Positions 1 to 9,241 are shown, counted from the first letter of the stretch. The stretch: 64,000 nucleotides of DNA from Ruegeria arenilitoris (GCF_013030265.1 NZ_WPZQ01000003.1:124001-188000), one strand, 5' to 3'. Program-made: numbers and translations. Notes: generated from the sequence alone by a model not told the origin.

Positions 1-514
1 AGCTCAGCGCTTCTCGCATCGCACGACTGGACGCCAACGATTTCACGATGGCAACGGGAAGCGAGGATCCTGAGCCTCCGCCGAGCGCGGAGATTTGCGC
101 GAAGCTCAGCCGAAAGACTTCAGCGATGACCCAAGTGCCAATGGCAAAATATGCGCCCCGAAGCCTGAAGATCAGAACAGCCACCGGGATCGAGATCAAA
201 GCCCCCAGCAGGCCTGCGGCTGCGATAGCAACCAATGGGTTCAGCCCGCCCAACATTGTAAGCGCAAAGAGCATATAGCCGCCGAAGCCCACATAGGCCT
301 GCTGACCAACCGATACGAGGCCGGCGTATCCCGCCATGAGGTTCCAAAGGGTGGCGAGGGACAGGTAAAGAAATAGCTCTCCCATCAGGCGCATGTCGGC
401 GCGGCCTGCCCACCAAGGCGCAGCAATCAGAATAAGCAAACCGATTGCGGCCAGGATCGCGGCAACCCGTGCTGCTTTTGACGATCGAGATACGGAATAG
501 TCCTGCAGGTTCAT
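1..514 (-). CDS. livM: LivM-type branched-chain ABC transporter permease (partial)
   Basis: N-terminal 171 codons of a second membrane permease of a branched-chain-amino-acid-type importer; the rest lies beyond the left window edge. The frame starts with ATG at 514, overlapping the livH stop as ATGA. The translation opens MNLQDYSVSRSSKAARVAAI and continues with hydrophobic segments and the LivM-like stretch LFLYLSLATLWNLMAGYAGL. It is the last visible gene of the leftward operon that begins at the cyclase gene (7145). Family membership is clear; the transported substrate cannot be read from the permease. Confidence 0.85.
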   Translation of the reverse strand, partial: MNLQDYSVSRSSKAARVAAILAAIGLLILIAAPWWAGRADMRLMGELFLYLSLATLWNLMAGYAGLVSVGQQAYVGFGGYMLFALTMLGGLNPLVAIAAAGLLGALISIPVAVLIFRLRGAYFAIGTWVIAEVFRLSFAQISALGGGSGSSLPVAIVKSLASSRAMREALS

Positions 515-1374
515 CCGGAAACCCTCGGGAAGAGGCCGTTCGGACGAACGGCAAGAATGACAAGGAAAGCGATATGTCCGGCAAGCACTTGCCAGCCCGG
601 ATCAATCTTGGCTCCGATGGTTTGCGCGACGCCGAGGATAACGCCGCCGATCAGGGTGCCCCAAAGGTTGCCAAGCCCACCGATAATGACGGCCTCAAAG
701 CCAAAGATTAGGCGGCCCCCGCCAATGGAAGGATCAAAGCTTGTCCGAATGCCAAGCAGGATACCGGCGATTGCTGTCACTCCCAGAGCCAGCGCCATGG
801 CCAGCCCGAAGATGTGCCGGCGATTGAGGCCCATAAGCTGGGCGATGTCTTGATTGTCGGAAACAGCCCGAAATGCTCGACCAAGTGCGGTGTGGTAAAA
901 GGTCCATTGCAGCCCCCAGATCACAGCGATGGCGATCCCGAAGGTCAGCAGCGGTAAGATCCCAAGGGTCACACCGCCCACTGCAACGCTGGCTGTTTCC
1001 AGCGCACCGGCATTCAGTGTTTGGGGGTCGGCCGTGTAGACCTCCAGCAATCCGTTCTGGATAATTACACTCAGCCCGAAGGTCACAAGCAGCGGCGGAA
1101 GAATATCGTCGCCCAGAGTTTGGTTCAGTAGGCCGCGTTGAAGGGCATACCCAATCAGCGCCATAGCGGGAACGACGATCACCAACGCGGCCATTGGGTG
1201 CATCCCGGTCGCGGTCGTCACGGTCAGTCCGAGATATGCGGCCAACACAATCAGATCGCCATGGGCAATATTGACGAGCCGCATGACCCCAAAAATCAAC
1301 GACAGACCTGCGGCAAACAGGGCGTAGAGTCCACCAAGCAAAGTTCCCTGCACGATAGCGTTCAGCCATTCCAT
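511..1374 (-). CDS. livH: LivH-type branched-chain ABC transporter permease
   Basis: 287-residue integral membrane permease, the usual LivH length, with about eight hydrophobic segments. Typical LivH stretches are visible: LYALFAAGLSLIFGVMRLVN near the start and GGLGNLWGTLIGGVILGVAQ near the C-terminus. It should form the membrane channel with LivM and be energised by LivF and LivG. It lies one base downstream of livF and overlaps livM by 4 bp, so the transporter genes are probably translationally coupled. The neighbouring catabolic enzymes suggest the substrate is a small organic acid or amide rather than leucine; that is inference. Confidence 0.9.
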   Translation of the reverse strand: MEWLNAIVQGTLLGGLYALFAAGLSLIFGVMRLVNIAHGDLIVLAAYLGLTVTTATGMHPMAALVIVVPAMALIGYALQRGLLNQTLGDDILPPLLVTFGLSVIIQNGLLEVYTADPQTLNAGALETASVAVGGVTLGILPLLTFGIAIAVIWGLQWTFYHTALGRAFRAVSDNQDIAQLMGLNRRHIFGLAMALALGVTAIAGILLGIRTSFDPSIGGGRLIFGFEAVIIGGLGNLWGTLIGGVILGVAQTIGAKIDPGWQVLAGHIAFLVILAVRPNGLFPRVSG

Positions 1375-1375
1375 G

Positions 1376-2083
1376 TTATTCGATCCCGAAATACGCGCGC
1401 GAAATCTCTTCGCGCGAAACGGTGTCAGACGCGCTTTCCAACGAAACGCGCCCCTCCTGCAGGCAATAGACCCGGCTTGAGACCGAAAGTGCCTTGGTGA
1501 TGTCCTGTTCGACGATGATCGCGCTCATGCCCTCGCCGATGATGCCGGGCAGCGCCTCATAGATGTCTTTGATGATGATCGGTGCCAGCCCCAGGCTAAT
1601 TTCGTCGAACAGGATCAGATCAGGATTGGCCATCAATGCGCGCCCGATGGCTACCATCTGCTGTTGACCGCCTGAAAGCGATGTTGATGCCTGATCTTTG
1701 CGCTCCTCAAGGATCGGAAACAGATCATAAACAGCTTTCAGATCCCAAGGGCCAGAGCGACCAACTTGAGCCCCGATCATCAGGTTTTCCTTGACCGACA
1801 AAGATGGGAACAACTGGCGACCTTCTGGAACCATGGCGAGGCCAAGTTCTGCAACTTCGTCTGCGCGAAGCCGGCTGATATCCTGAGCTCGATAGTGAAT
1901 CTGATCCGCTCCGTTCGTCAGTAACCCGGTGATTGACCGCATCAGGGTCGTCTTGCCTGCGCCGTTTGCACCAATGATGGCCAGAACTTCTCCCTCGCCG
2001 ACGTCCAATTCGACATCATAGAGCGCTTGGAAATCACCGTAGTAGGAGTTCAAACCGCGTGTCTGAAGAATTGAGTCAGGCAT
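1376..2083 (-). CDS. livF: LivF-type ABC transporter ATPase
   Basis: 235-residue ABC ATPase. Walker A GANGAGKT is at residues 38-45, the signature LSGGQQQ at about 136-142, and the Walker B aspartate/glutamate in LILFDEI at about 156-162. The short length and the compact C-terminus (AYFGIE) match LivF. It overlaps livG by 8 bp and sits directly upstream of livH. Role: cytoplasmic ATP-hydrolysing subunit of the importer encoded by this operon. Confidence 0.92.
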   Translation of the reverse strand: MPDSILQTRGLNSYYGDFQALYDVELDVGEGEVLAIIGANGAGKTTLMRSITGLLTNGADQIHYRAQDISRLRADEVAELGLAMVPEGRQLFPSLSVKENLMIGAQVGRSGPWDLKAVYDLFPILEERKDQASTSLSGGQQQMVAIGRALMANPDLILFDEISLGLAPIIIKDIYEALPGIIGEGMSAIIVEQDITKALSVSSRVYCLQEGRVSLESASDTVSREEISRAYFGIE

Positions 2084-2804
2084 CGGCTTCGATCCCCAGA
2101 TAGATTTCTTTGACTTCCGCGCTTTCCATGATTGCCTGCGGCTCGCCCTCGGCGATCTTCTTTCCGAAGTCGACGACGATCAGACGATCCACGACGGCCA
2201 GCAGGGCGTGCACAACATGTTCGATCCAGATGATGGTGACGCCAGAGGCGTGGATGTCTTTGATGGTCTGGACCAGTGATTTGCACTCGGCTTCGGTCAA
2301 ACCACCGGCAATCTCATCCAGCAACAGCAGTTTGGGCTTGGCGCAAAGCGCACGTGTTAGTTCCAGGCGTTTGCGCTCCAGCAAAGTCAGGCTACCGGCA
2401 AGAACGTTTGCCTTGGGCAGTAATTCTGTTTGGTCCAGAACCTCCAGACAAAAGTTTTCGGCCGGGTGTCCATGCATGCCAGCTGATTGCGTGGCGGCGA
2501 TCATTGCATTTTCGAAAACAGTCATTCCCGAAAACGGCTGCGGGACCTGAAAAGAACGCGCGATGCCTGCATGGCTCCGCTTTGCGGCGCTCCATTTAGT
2601 GACGTTCTGCCCACTGAATTCTATCACCCCGGAATTGGATTTGAGCGTCCCAGTGATCAAGTTGAACATCGAGGTTTTGCCAGCGCCGTTGGGGCCTATT
2701 ACCCCGAGTGCCTCGCCTTGCTGGACCTCATAGCTCATGGCATCGGCGACAGTGACCGCGCCAAATGCCTTGCTCAGGTCTTGGAGTCTCAAGATTGTCG
2801 TCAT
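2076..2804 (-). CDS. livG: LivG-type ABC transporter ATPase
   Basis: 242 residues from the ATG at 2804. An in-frame start 30 bases upstream is possible, but MTTILRLQDLSKAFGAV is the normal LivG N-terminus and GAGAG precedes it. Walker A is GPNGAGKTS and Walker B LLLLDEIAGG. The signature is the degenerate LTLLERKRLEL typical of LivG rather than LSGGQ. It pairs with LivF as the second ATPase. It lies 50 bp downstream of the binding-protein gene and overlaps livF by 8 bp. Confidence 0.9.
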   Translation of the reverse strand: MTTILRLQDLSKAFGAVTVADAMSYEVQQGEALGVIGPNGAGKTSMFNLITGTLKSNSGVIEFSGQNVTKWSAAKRSHAGIARSFQVPQPFSGMTVFENAMIAATQSAGMHGHPAENFCLEVLDQTELLPKANVLAGSLTLLERKRLELTRALCAKPKLLLLDEIAGGLTEAECKSLVQTIKDIHASGVTIIWIEHVVHALLAVVDRLIVVDFGKKIAEGEPQAIMESAEVKEIYLGIEADA

Positions 2805-2854
2805 GTTTCTCTCGGATGGAGGGCTCGGCGCCAAGATTGGCGCCGAAAATCTGG

Positions 2855-4135
2855 TCAGCCCAGCAGTTTCATGTCTGCCGTTATCGGAACTTCGGGCGCG
2901 GTGCTGTTCGCAACAATCTGCAGTTCATAGGCGTCTCCGGACTTCTGCCACTGGCCACCGACCAGCGGAGTTTTGGTGACGTTGTTCATTGGCCCATCAC
3001 CCCAGTTCACCGGCCCGACAATTGTGTTCAGGTTAGTGGAGGTGATTGCCGAAATGATCGAAGACGGGTCTTCCAGATCATCAGCCCGTTTGATGACATC
3101 CGCGACGACTTCGAACAGAGCGTGTTTAAATCCAAGGGGTTGAGTCCAAGGTCGACCCGACTCTGCTGTATAACCTTCGGCAAGGTCTTTTGAGGAAATG
3201 CCGGTGAGTGAGGACGAGAATGGGTGATGCGGGGACCACCAGACCTCGGTCGACAACCCGTCACCGCGGTCTCCCAGCGATTCAATGACCGAAGGGAACA
3301 GAAGTGCCTTGCCAATGGTCACGACCTTCGGGTTGAACCCTTGCTGGGCGGCCTGGCTCCAGAACGTAGCGAAATCGGGTGGGATCATGTTGCCAGTGAC
3401 GATTTCGCAGCCAGCGGCCTTGAACGCTGCGATCTGGTTTGAGAAGTCGTCGGAGAGAGGCTGATAGCGACCGGGGTCGGTCAGCGTGTAGCCAGCTGCG
3501 GCCAGCGGTTTAGGCAGGCCCAATTCCGCATCACCCCATGCATTTCCGTCGGCATCGTTGGGGAAAAGACCGCCCACAGTCTTTGTCACGCCGGTTTTGT
3601 CCCACATATCAAGGAACGCTGCGATCACGTCCTCCAAACCCCAGAAGAAGTGATAGGTCGTTTCAAAACCTTCACCCGGAACACCATTGCGGCCAAAGAA
3701 ATAGGGTTGCCAAGGACAGTCGGTCGTGATGCAGGGAACTTCGTTGATCTCTGCCTGATCTGCGACAGGGTTCACCGTGTCCGGTGTTGAAGCCGCAACG
3801 ATGATATCTACCTCATCGCCCAAGATCAGGTCAGCTGCAACCTCTGCTGCTCGGTTCGGGTTGGACTGGCTGTCTTTTGAGATGATCTCGACATTCCAGG
3901 TCTTTCCATTGTTGTCCAACCCGGCCGAAAAGACCTGCTGTATGGCTTGAAGCACGTACTCGTCGGCCTCAGCGAAACCAGCAAGCGGTCCGGTGCGAGG
4001 GCTAACGTTGCCGACCCGCAGCGTTGGGTTTGCGGCGTAGGCGCGCGTCGCCCGAAGAATGGCCGGCGCGGCGATTGCCGCTGTAGCACCGGCAATAAAA
4101 CTGCGCCTAGTGGCCGATCTTGAAGTCCTTCTCAT
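2855..4135 (-). CDS. periplasmic substrate-binding protein of Liv-type ABC importer
   Basis: 426-residue type-1 periplasmic binding protein. The N-terminus carries a twin-arginine export signal (RRSFIAGATAAIAAPAIL, then a cleavage region ending TRAYA), so it is probably exported folded through Tat. The mature part starts with the family stretch LRVGNVSPRTGPLAGF. Its position between the oxidative enzymes and the ABC subunits marks it as the ligand receptor of this importer. Members this long that sit in catabolic operons often bind aromatic or amide substrates; the ligand here is unknown. Confidence 0.88.
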   Translation of the reverse strand: MRRTSRSATRRSFIAGATAAIAAPAILRATRAYAANPTLRVGNVSPRTGPLAGFAEADEYVLQAIQQVFSAGLDNNGKTWNVEIISKDSQSNPNRAAEVAADLILGDEVDIIVAASTPDTVNPVADQAEINEVPCITTDCPWQPYFFGRNGVPGEGFETTYHFFWGLEDVIAAFLDMWDKTGVTKTVGGLFPNDADGNAWGDAELGLPKPLAAAGYTLTDPGRYQPLSDDFSNQIAAFKAAGCEIVTGNMIPPDFATFWSQAAQQGFNPKVVTIGKALLFPSVIESLGDRGDGLSTEVWWSPHHPFSSSLTGISSKDLAEGYTAESGRPWTQPLGFKHALFEVVADVIKRADDLEDPSSIISAITSTNLNTIVGPVNWGDGPMNNVTKTPLVGGQWQKSGDAYELQIVANSTAPEVPITADMKLLG

Positions 4136-4178
4136 TGCGTCCTCCCTTCACCGGCCTCTAGCCAGTGTTTGATTGATC

Positions 4179-5102
4179 TTACAAAGTCTTCTCGAGATTT
4201 TTCAGATGCTTCGCGACACGTTGGCGAACCTGATCCGCCTCGCCCTCAGCCCATTTCCTGAAACCTTCGCCGGATTTCATGCCTAGCTTGCCCGCTTCAA
4301 CGAGCGACTTCAGATAGGATGAAGGACCCTTTTGCGCCTCAAGATCGTGCAGCACGTTTTCGTGGATATCGAGCGTCAGATCGGTGCCAACCAGATCCGC
4401 GTTTTCCAACGGACCGAGGACCGCCAATCGCCGCCCAAAGCTGGACTTGATCACAGTATCAACAGCTTCCGCGTCACATATCCCGTTTTCCACCAGACTG
4501 ACCGCTTCGCGCCACAACGCGTGTTGGAGTCGATTGCCGATAAAGCCGGGCACGTCTTTCTCGACCATCACCGGAGTTTTCCCGGCATCCTTCAACAAAT
4601 CGAACATCGTCTGCGCGATCTTGGGGTCGGTCCATTCTGTCTTGATGACTTCGACCAAAGGGATCATGTGCGGTGGGTTCCACCAATGCGTTCCCAACGC
4701 ACGGCTTTTCAGTCGCAATCCAGACATGATCTGAGTGATGGGCATGACCGACGTATTTGAAGCGAGTATGCAGGTCTCTGGAGCGTGCGCTTCAATCTCA
4801 GCAAAAATCGCTTGCTTAAGCTCCAGCTTTTCCGGTGCCGCTTCGAATACAGCGTCAGCATTTCGAACTGCACCTTCCGTTGTCGCAAATATCTCAATCA
4901 TCTTGAGGGTCTTTGTGATTGTGGCCTCGTCATCTCCCATCGCAGCCATACTAGAGCGAATGCGGTAAGGCACGGTGGCGCGCGCCTCTTCAACGGGGTC
5001 TGTGATGGCGACATATTGACCTGCTTTTGCCAAGGTTAGGGCGATACCGTGCCCCATAAGCCCCGCGCCAATTACCGCTATCTGCTGCTTCTCGCGCACC
5101 AT
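4179..5102 (-). CDS. 3-hydroxyacyl-CoA dehydrogenase-family NAD-dependent oxidoreductase
   Basis: 307 residues. An N-terminal Rossmann fold has the dinucleotide motif GAGLMGHGIA at about residues 12-21. The two-domain 3-hydroxyacyl-CoA dehydrogenase layout follows, with LASNTSVMPIT and LGTHWWNPPHMIPLVE containing the catalytic His region and DVPGFIGNRLQ at the domain junction. The WWNPP variant is closer to L-carnitine/L-gulonate dehydrogenase-like members (lambda-crystallin type) than to classic fatty-acid enzymes, so the substrate may be a free hydroxy acid. It is 3 bp downstream of the SDR gene and probably performs a later oxidation in the same pathway. Confidence 0.82.
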   Translation of the reverse strand: MVREKQQIAVIGAGLMGHGIALTLAKAGQYVAITDPVEEARATVPYRIRSSMAAMGDDEATITKTLKMIEIFATTEGAVRNADAVFEAAPEKLELKQAIFAEIEAHAPETCILASNTSVMPITQIMSGLRLKSRALGTHWWNPPHMIPLVEVIKTEWTDPKIAQTMFDLLKDAGKTPVMVEKDVPGFIGNRLQHALWREAVSLVENGICDAEAVDTVIKSSFGRRLAVLGPLENADLVGTDLTLDIHENVLHDLEAQKGPSSYLKSLVEAGKLGMKSGEGFRKWAEGEADQVRQRVAKHLKNLEKTL

Positions 5103-5105
5103 TCT

Positions 5106-5891
5106 TTAACCCGCCGTGTATCCGCCATCGGCATGAAGGATATGCCCGGTGTAAAAATCAGATGCCCGCGACGCGAGAAACAGGAGCGGACCGGCAAGGT
5201 CTTCTGGCTCACCTAGTCTTCCTTTGGGAACCCGGGTCAGGAAGCCATCGCGCACCGCCTTCGCTTCGTCGGTTTCTTCGAACATCCAAGCGGTCAAAGG
5301 CGAACGGAATACCGTCGGCGCGATCGCGTTGACGGTAATCCCTGTTGGACCCAGCTCACATCCCAAGGCTTTAGTAATACCGTTCACGGCCGCCTTTGAC
5401 GCGCAATATGCTGTGTAGCCGGCAGGGTGCCCCAAGATGCTGCGCGCAGAACTGACGAAAATGATCTTGCCATATTCGCTTTGCTTCATGTGTGCTGCCG
5501 CCGCGCGCGCCAACAACCAGCTCTGGTTCACGTTGGCATCCATCACTGCGTCAAAGGTTTCTGGCGCCATTTCGTTGATCGGCGCAACTTTGTTCATACC
5601 GGACGCGACAACGAGAATGTCGAGCTTACCAAAGTTGTTGACGGCTTCGTCGACCAATGCCTCACATGACGCTTCATCAGTCGGACGTGTGTTTATTGCA
5701 ACGACCGTTGCACCAAGTGCCTCGCACTCTTTGGCAATCTCATCGAGCGCATCTTGGTTTCCCGCCGCCAGAACGAGGTCGCAACCAGCTCCGGCCAAGA
5801 CGCGGGCAGCAACCATTCCAAACGCACCCGAGGCTCCGGTGATCAGCACGACGTTTCCATTAACGTCAAACATCTTGAGTGGATCAGACAT
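5106..5891 (-). CDS. short-chain dehydrogenase/reductase (SDR)
   Basis: 261-residue classical SDR. The cofactor motif TGASGAFG is at about residues 18-25, the catalytic Ser is in VSSARS, and the YxxxK pair is in YCASK near residue 160. The C-terminal FYTGHILHADGGYTAG is the usual oligomer end. It should oxidise or reduce an alcohol/ketone group with NAD(P). It lies between the cupin and the HADH-like gene with gaps of 11 and 3 bp, so it belongs to the catabolic half of the operon. Substrate unknown. Confidence 0.88.
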   Translation of the reverse strand: MSDPLKMFDVNGNVVLITGASGAFGMVAARVLAGAGCDLVLAAGNQDALDEIAKECEALGATVVAINTRPTDEASCEALVDEAVNNFGKLDILVVASGMNKVAPINEMAPETFDAVMDANVNQSWLLARAAAAHMKQSEYGKIIFVSSARSILGHPAGYTAYCASKAAVNGITKALGCELGPTGITVNAIAPTVFRSPLTAWMFEETDEAKAVRDGFLTRVPKGRLGEPEDLAGPLLFLASRASDFYTGHILHADGGYTAG

Positions 5892-5902
5892 TCTTTTCGT
5901 CC

Positions 5903-6247
5903 TTAGCTTTCTGGCGGATACGGAATGACCACCAGCATTTTGCAGGTGAGGTTCGCGCGGTTTTCAATTTTGCGCACTTCGCCCGGTGCGATAGTGCAGC
6001 TATCCATCGGCCCAAGAGTGGTTTCGGTGCCATCAACGATGACGGTCATCTCGCCTTCCAAAACCACGTAGACCTTCTCAAACGGAGTAGCGTCAGGCCC
6101 TGCCCCGCCCCCGGGCAGGAACTGGCTGAAGCCGATCCACTGATTTGTCGGCCCGCCTTCCTCAAACCCCTGCAAGCGAAGCCCATGACATCCAAAATGG
6201 TTCGGGGCTTCGTAGGGTTGAGCGTCTTGAAAGCGCTTCAGATACAT
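5903..6247 (-). CDS. cupin-domain protein
   Basis: 114-residue single-domain cupin. The first conserved motif lies around GAGPDATPFEKVYVVLEGEM and the second around MDSCTIAPGEVRKIENR. Few metal-binding histidines are present in motif 1, so the metal site may be incomplete. Proteins of this kind are small isomerases, decarboxylases, or binding proteins, and the fold does not decide which. It lies 61 bp downstream of the cyclase-family gene and 11 bp before the SDR, so it most likely acts on an intermediate of this operon. Confidence 0.78.
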   Translation of the reverse strand: MYLKRFQDAQPYEAPNHFGCHGLRLQGFEEGGPTNQWIGFSQFLPGGGAGPDATPFEKVYVVLEGEMTVIVDGTETTLGPMDSCTIAPGEVRKIENRANLTCKMLVVIPYPPES

Positions 6248-6308
6248 GTCCGTCTCCGCTCAAGGTTAAAGGCGGCCGCCGGCGAACCGGCGACCGGTCC
6301 GTGAGTGT

Positions 6309-7145
6309 TCAGAAATCTTCGCCAGCCTCGATGCGGTAGGACTGGTTCTTGTCGATCATCGCCACCAGTCGGATGATGCAGCCGTCGCCACGGTCCCAGT
6401 TCCATGGGAAGAACGCGAAGGTGCAACGCTTGCCGGTCACTGCATCCAGATCGCCGCCGACGTTTTCGATGCCGAGAATGCCTTTAGAGAACAGCATGTT
6501 GTGCACCGGCTCCCACTCGGGGAAGTCAACCTCCCAGGGGGTGCCGCCTGACCATTCAAGGTACTCTTTCTCAAGGTGCGGCAAAATTGGGCCGTTGCGC
6601 TGCGGGCCAATGGCGGTTGCAAGAGGGTGGTCGTTTGCCTGGGTGTCGTGGCCAACGACTTTCACACCTTTTTCGATCATCCACTCGGCAGCGGAAGGAA
6701 CGAGACCCGGGCAATAAGCAAAGTAGTCGCCATCTTCATACTGCTTGTGCCAGCCGGTGTTGATGATCAGCACATCGCCTTTGCGGATTGCATGACCACA
6801 GGCCTTCTCTAGATCATCTCCCGTGATTTGCTCCCACTTCTTCTTGGGAACCGAGACGACCAAACCCGAACCGAAGAAATGCGGCAGCGGCACCTCGTCG
6901 ATGAATGGCGTTCCCTGAACAACATGCGCTGGAGCATCAATATGCGTTGTCACGTGCATCGTTGTGGTAATCGTCTGCGACAGCACACCGGATTTGGCCA
7001 TGTAGTGTTTCCGGTCGATCTGAACATCTTTGAAATAGGGCCAATTCGGACACTGAAACCCGTATCTGTGGCTGAGGTTGTAAAACTCGAGCCCCATGTC
7101 GTTGTCGGTGTTGCCCTGGAACTCGATGCCGCGGATTTCAATCAT
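6309..7145 (-). CDS. cyclase-family (kynurenine formamidase/isatin hydrolase-like) hydrolase
   Basis: 278 residues from the ATG at 7145, which has GAGGAG seven to eight bases upstream; a longer in-frame reading lacks such a site. The family metal-binding pattern is visible as HVTTHIDAPAHV, a variant of HxGTHxDxPxH with Thr for Gly. PF04199 enzymes (arylformamidase, isatin hydrolase) hydrolyse amides, lactams or lactones with a divalent metal. As first gene of the operon it probably opens the imported substrate, which the SDR and HADH-like enzymes then oxidise. The exact substrate cannot be told. Confidence 0.85.
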   Translation of the reverse strand: MIEIRGIEFQGNTDNDMGLEFYNLSHRYGFQCPNWPYFKDVQIDRKHYMAKSGVLSQTITTTMHVTTHIDAPAHVVQGTPFIDEVPLPHFFGSGLVVSVPKKKWEQITGDDLEKACGHAIRKGDVLIINTGWHKQYEDGDYFAYCPGLVPSAAEWMIEKGVKVVGHDTQANDHPLATAIGPQRNGPILPHLEKEYLEWSGGTPWEVDFPEWEPVHNMLFSKGILGIENVGGDLDAVTGKRCTFAFFPWNWDRGDGCIIRLVAMIDKNQSYRIEAGEDF

Positions 7146-7266
7146 TTGGCATATCTCCTCTGTTCGCCGGTGATGCGGCGTTTTTTTCATTTCCAATTGT
7201 CTGGGTGGCCTCCCCACCTGTCCCGAATGATGATGCATACGCACCGCATTGCGGTCAACTAAAAAC

Positions 7267-7298
7267 TCACTATACGGTTGACTTGCATCGCATAGTGA
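7267..7298. promoter_or_regulatory. candidate IclR operator in divergent promoter region
   Basis: The 216-bp gap between the cyclase operon and the divergent iclR-type gene contains an inverted repeat: TCACTAT at 7267-7273 and ATAGTGA at 7292-7298, separated by 18 bp. A TTGACT hexamer (7278-7283) that could serve as a -35 box lies inside it. IclR-family proteins commonly bind such dyads between their own gene and the target operon. The assignment to this regulator is inference from position. Confidence 0.45.
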
Positions 7299-7361
7299 TA
7301 CACCCTGCAATGGTGTTTGATACCCGGAACGGCACCGTCAAGAAACGATAGGGAAGCGTAA

Positions 7362-8108
7362 ATGTCTGATAAAAATGACAAAGGTGGCATTCAAGTCATT
7401 TCGAGAGCAGCTTCAATTCTGCGTGTTCTGAAGGAAAGCCAATCTGGGATGAGCCTGGGGAAAATTGCCGAACGCGTTGGCCTGCCCCGCTCTACGGTAC
7501 AAAGAATCACAAGCGCCCTCGCGGAAGAGAAGTTTGTTATTGCCGACGCGAATGGCGGTGGGTTACGGCTTGGCCCTGAATTGAGCGTCCTCGCAGGTGC
7601 GGCTCACTACAACATTGTCGAACACTGCCGGCTTCTGTTGACAGAGCTGACGCAAAAGACCGGAGAAACGACAGACCTCGCGGTTATGCGTGGCATCGGT
7701 ATGGTTTTTCTGGATCAGGTTCCCGGTGTTTATCGTTTAACGACGGTCTCGCAAGTTGGAGAAGTTTTTCCATTGACCACCACGGCGAATGGTAAAGCGT
7801 GCCTCGCGCAGCTCGATAAAGAGGATGCGATCAAGCTGGTTCGAAATGAATGGGACCGGAATGGTGTACAGAGGAACTTGGATGAGTTCTTGTCCGAGCT
7901 GGACGTGATCCGGGAAAACGGCCTCGCTTATGATTTGGACGAACATTCTGCCGGAGTGTCGGCAATAGGGTTCTCTTTCGTCGATTGGGTCGGGGATCTG
8001 CACGCGATCTCGATACCGGTACCAACGACACGGTTCTCAAGGCAAAAAGACACAATCGAACAAGCGCTGCTAGAGACAGCCGCCAATATACATCAAACAT
8101 TTCAATAA
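7362..8108 (+). CDS. IclR-family transcriptional regulator
   Basis: 248 residues with the IclR layout: an N-terminal winged helix-turn-helix (MSLGKIAERVGLPRSTVQRI, about residues 31-50) followed by an effector-binding domain from about residue 80. The divergent position next to the cyclase-SDR-ABC operon makes that operon the likely target, with the pathway substrate or an intermediate as effector. It converges with the MauG-like gene (8 bp between stop codons), leaving little room for a terminator. Confidence 0.9.
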   Translation: MSDKNDKGGIQVISRAASILRVLKESQSGMSLGKIAERVGLPRSTVQRITSALAEEKFVIADANGGGLRLGPELSVLAGAAHYNIVEHCRLLLTELTQKTGETTDLAVMRGIGMVFLDQVPGVYRLTTVSQVGEVFPLTTTANGKACLAQLDKEDAIKLVRNEWDRNGVQRNLDEFLSELDVIRENGLAYDLDEHSAGVSAIGFSFVDWVGDLHAISIPVPTTRFSRQKDTIEQALLETAANIHQTFQ

Positions 8109-8116
8109 GACTGGTG

Positions 8117-9241
8117 CTAAGGCGAACTCGACAGTGTTCCAAGAAATGCAACTAAGTCTGCAATCTCCTGCTCAGACAAATTAAGTTCGGCAATTACGGC
8201 TTCGCCATCGGCGTGCAACCTTTCCGTATCGATCTCGCTGTAGTGCCTGATGACGGCCTCCAAATCGACCAGACTGCCGTCATGCATGTAAGGAGCAGTT
8301 TCGGCCACTCCACGCAGGCTGGGCGTACGAAAGGTTCCAAAATCAGAATGGCTTCTGCGCACGCTGCGAACCGCCCAAGCGCCTTGCTTATCTGGATCAT
8401 CGTTCCATACGCCGTCCAAGGTGTACGGGCTGGATAGTAATAAATTCAGCCCACGGAACCGCCCTTCGTCGACTTCGGTTTCGTTCAAAAAATAGGGCAC
8501 GCCGGCGTCGTGGAACTCGTTGTTAGAAAATCTCGGACCGTTGTGGCAAAACACACAATTCCCGCGCCCTAGAAAGAGCTGTAAACCTCGCTGGGCGGCT
8601 TCGGGATAGTTCGACGCTGCCGCCAGATTACGTTGTTCCAGGGCATCACGAAAGTCGTCAAACTGTGTCCGGTCGGTAGTTAATGTCTCCAGATAGGCCG
8701 ATATGGTTTTGGCAGTATTGACCAGCACAAGTTCTGGTTCTTGGTTCTGGATGCCACCGAAAATGGCTTCAAAATCATCAATATAGGCACTCTCAAAAAT
8801 GGCCGATTTTAAACTCTCTTTACTGTGAGCCATCTCTTGTTCTTCGATGATCGGATGCAAACTGGCTGCCCAAAGGTTGTCGCTCTTGCCGCCCCATCCA
8901 TACCAGCGGAGACCGGTAAGGTTCCGCAGAGATGGTGAATTCCTATCTAACAGGACACGACCAAGCGCCCGGGCCTCGGACGTGGTAAATGCCTGCCCAG
9001 GATCGTGACAGCTCGCGCAGGCAAATGCTCCGTCGACGGACAACACCGGATCATTGAACAATGCCTCTCCGAGCGCGATCGCTCTGACATCGTTTGAAAC
9101 CCTGTTGCTTGGATCCGAGGAGACGGATGGTGGCCATGGCCCGAAGGACAGCGTTTGTTGAATTTCGTCTTCAGACAACAGGACTTCTGCGCGCACTGAA
9201 CCTGTCAGGACTATTAGCGCAGCTGTCAGCAACACCTTCAT
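8117..9241 (-). CDS. di-haem cytochrome c peroxidase/MauG-family protein
   Basis: 374 residues with a Sec signal peptide (MKVLLTAALIVLTGSVRAEV) and two c-type haem sites, CASCH at 75-79 and CVFCH at 229-233. The arrangement is that of bacterial di-haem peroxidases and MauG. Such proteins reduce peroxide or oxidise a protein/peptide or small molecule in the periplasm. It ends the ten-gene operon and overlaps the YtkA-like gene by 4 bp. The two upstream neighbours are also exported, so the three probably act together outside the cytoplasm. Whether it is a peroxidase or a MauG-type oxidase cannot be read here. Confidence 0.88.
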   Translation of the reverse strand: MKVLLTAALIVLTGSVRAEVLLSEDEIQQTLSFGPWPPSVSSDPSNRVSNDVRAIALGEALFNDPVLSVDGAFACASCHDPGQAFTTSEARALGRVLLDRNSPSLRNLTGLRWYGWGGKSDNLWAASLHPIIEEQEMAHSKESLKSAIFESAYIDDFEAIFGGIQNQEPELVLVNTAKTISAYLETLTTDRTQFDDFRDALEQRNLAAASNYPEAAQRGLQLFLGRGNCVFCHNGPRFSNNEFHDAGVPYFLNETEVDEGRFRGLNLLLSSPYTLDGVWNDDPDKQGAWAVRSVRRSHSDFGTFRTPSLRGVAETAPYMHDGSLVDLEAVIRHYSEIDTERLHADGEAVIAELNLSEQEIADLVAFLGTLSSSP

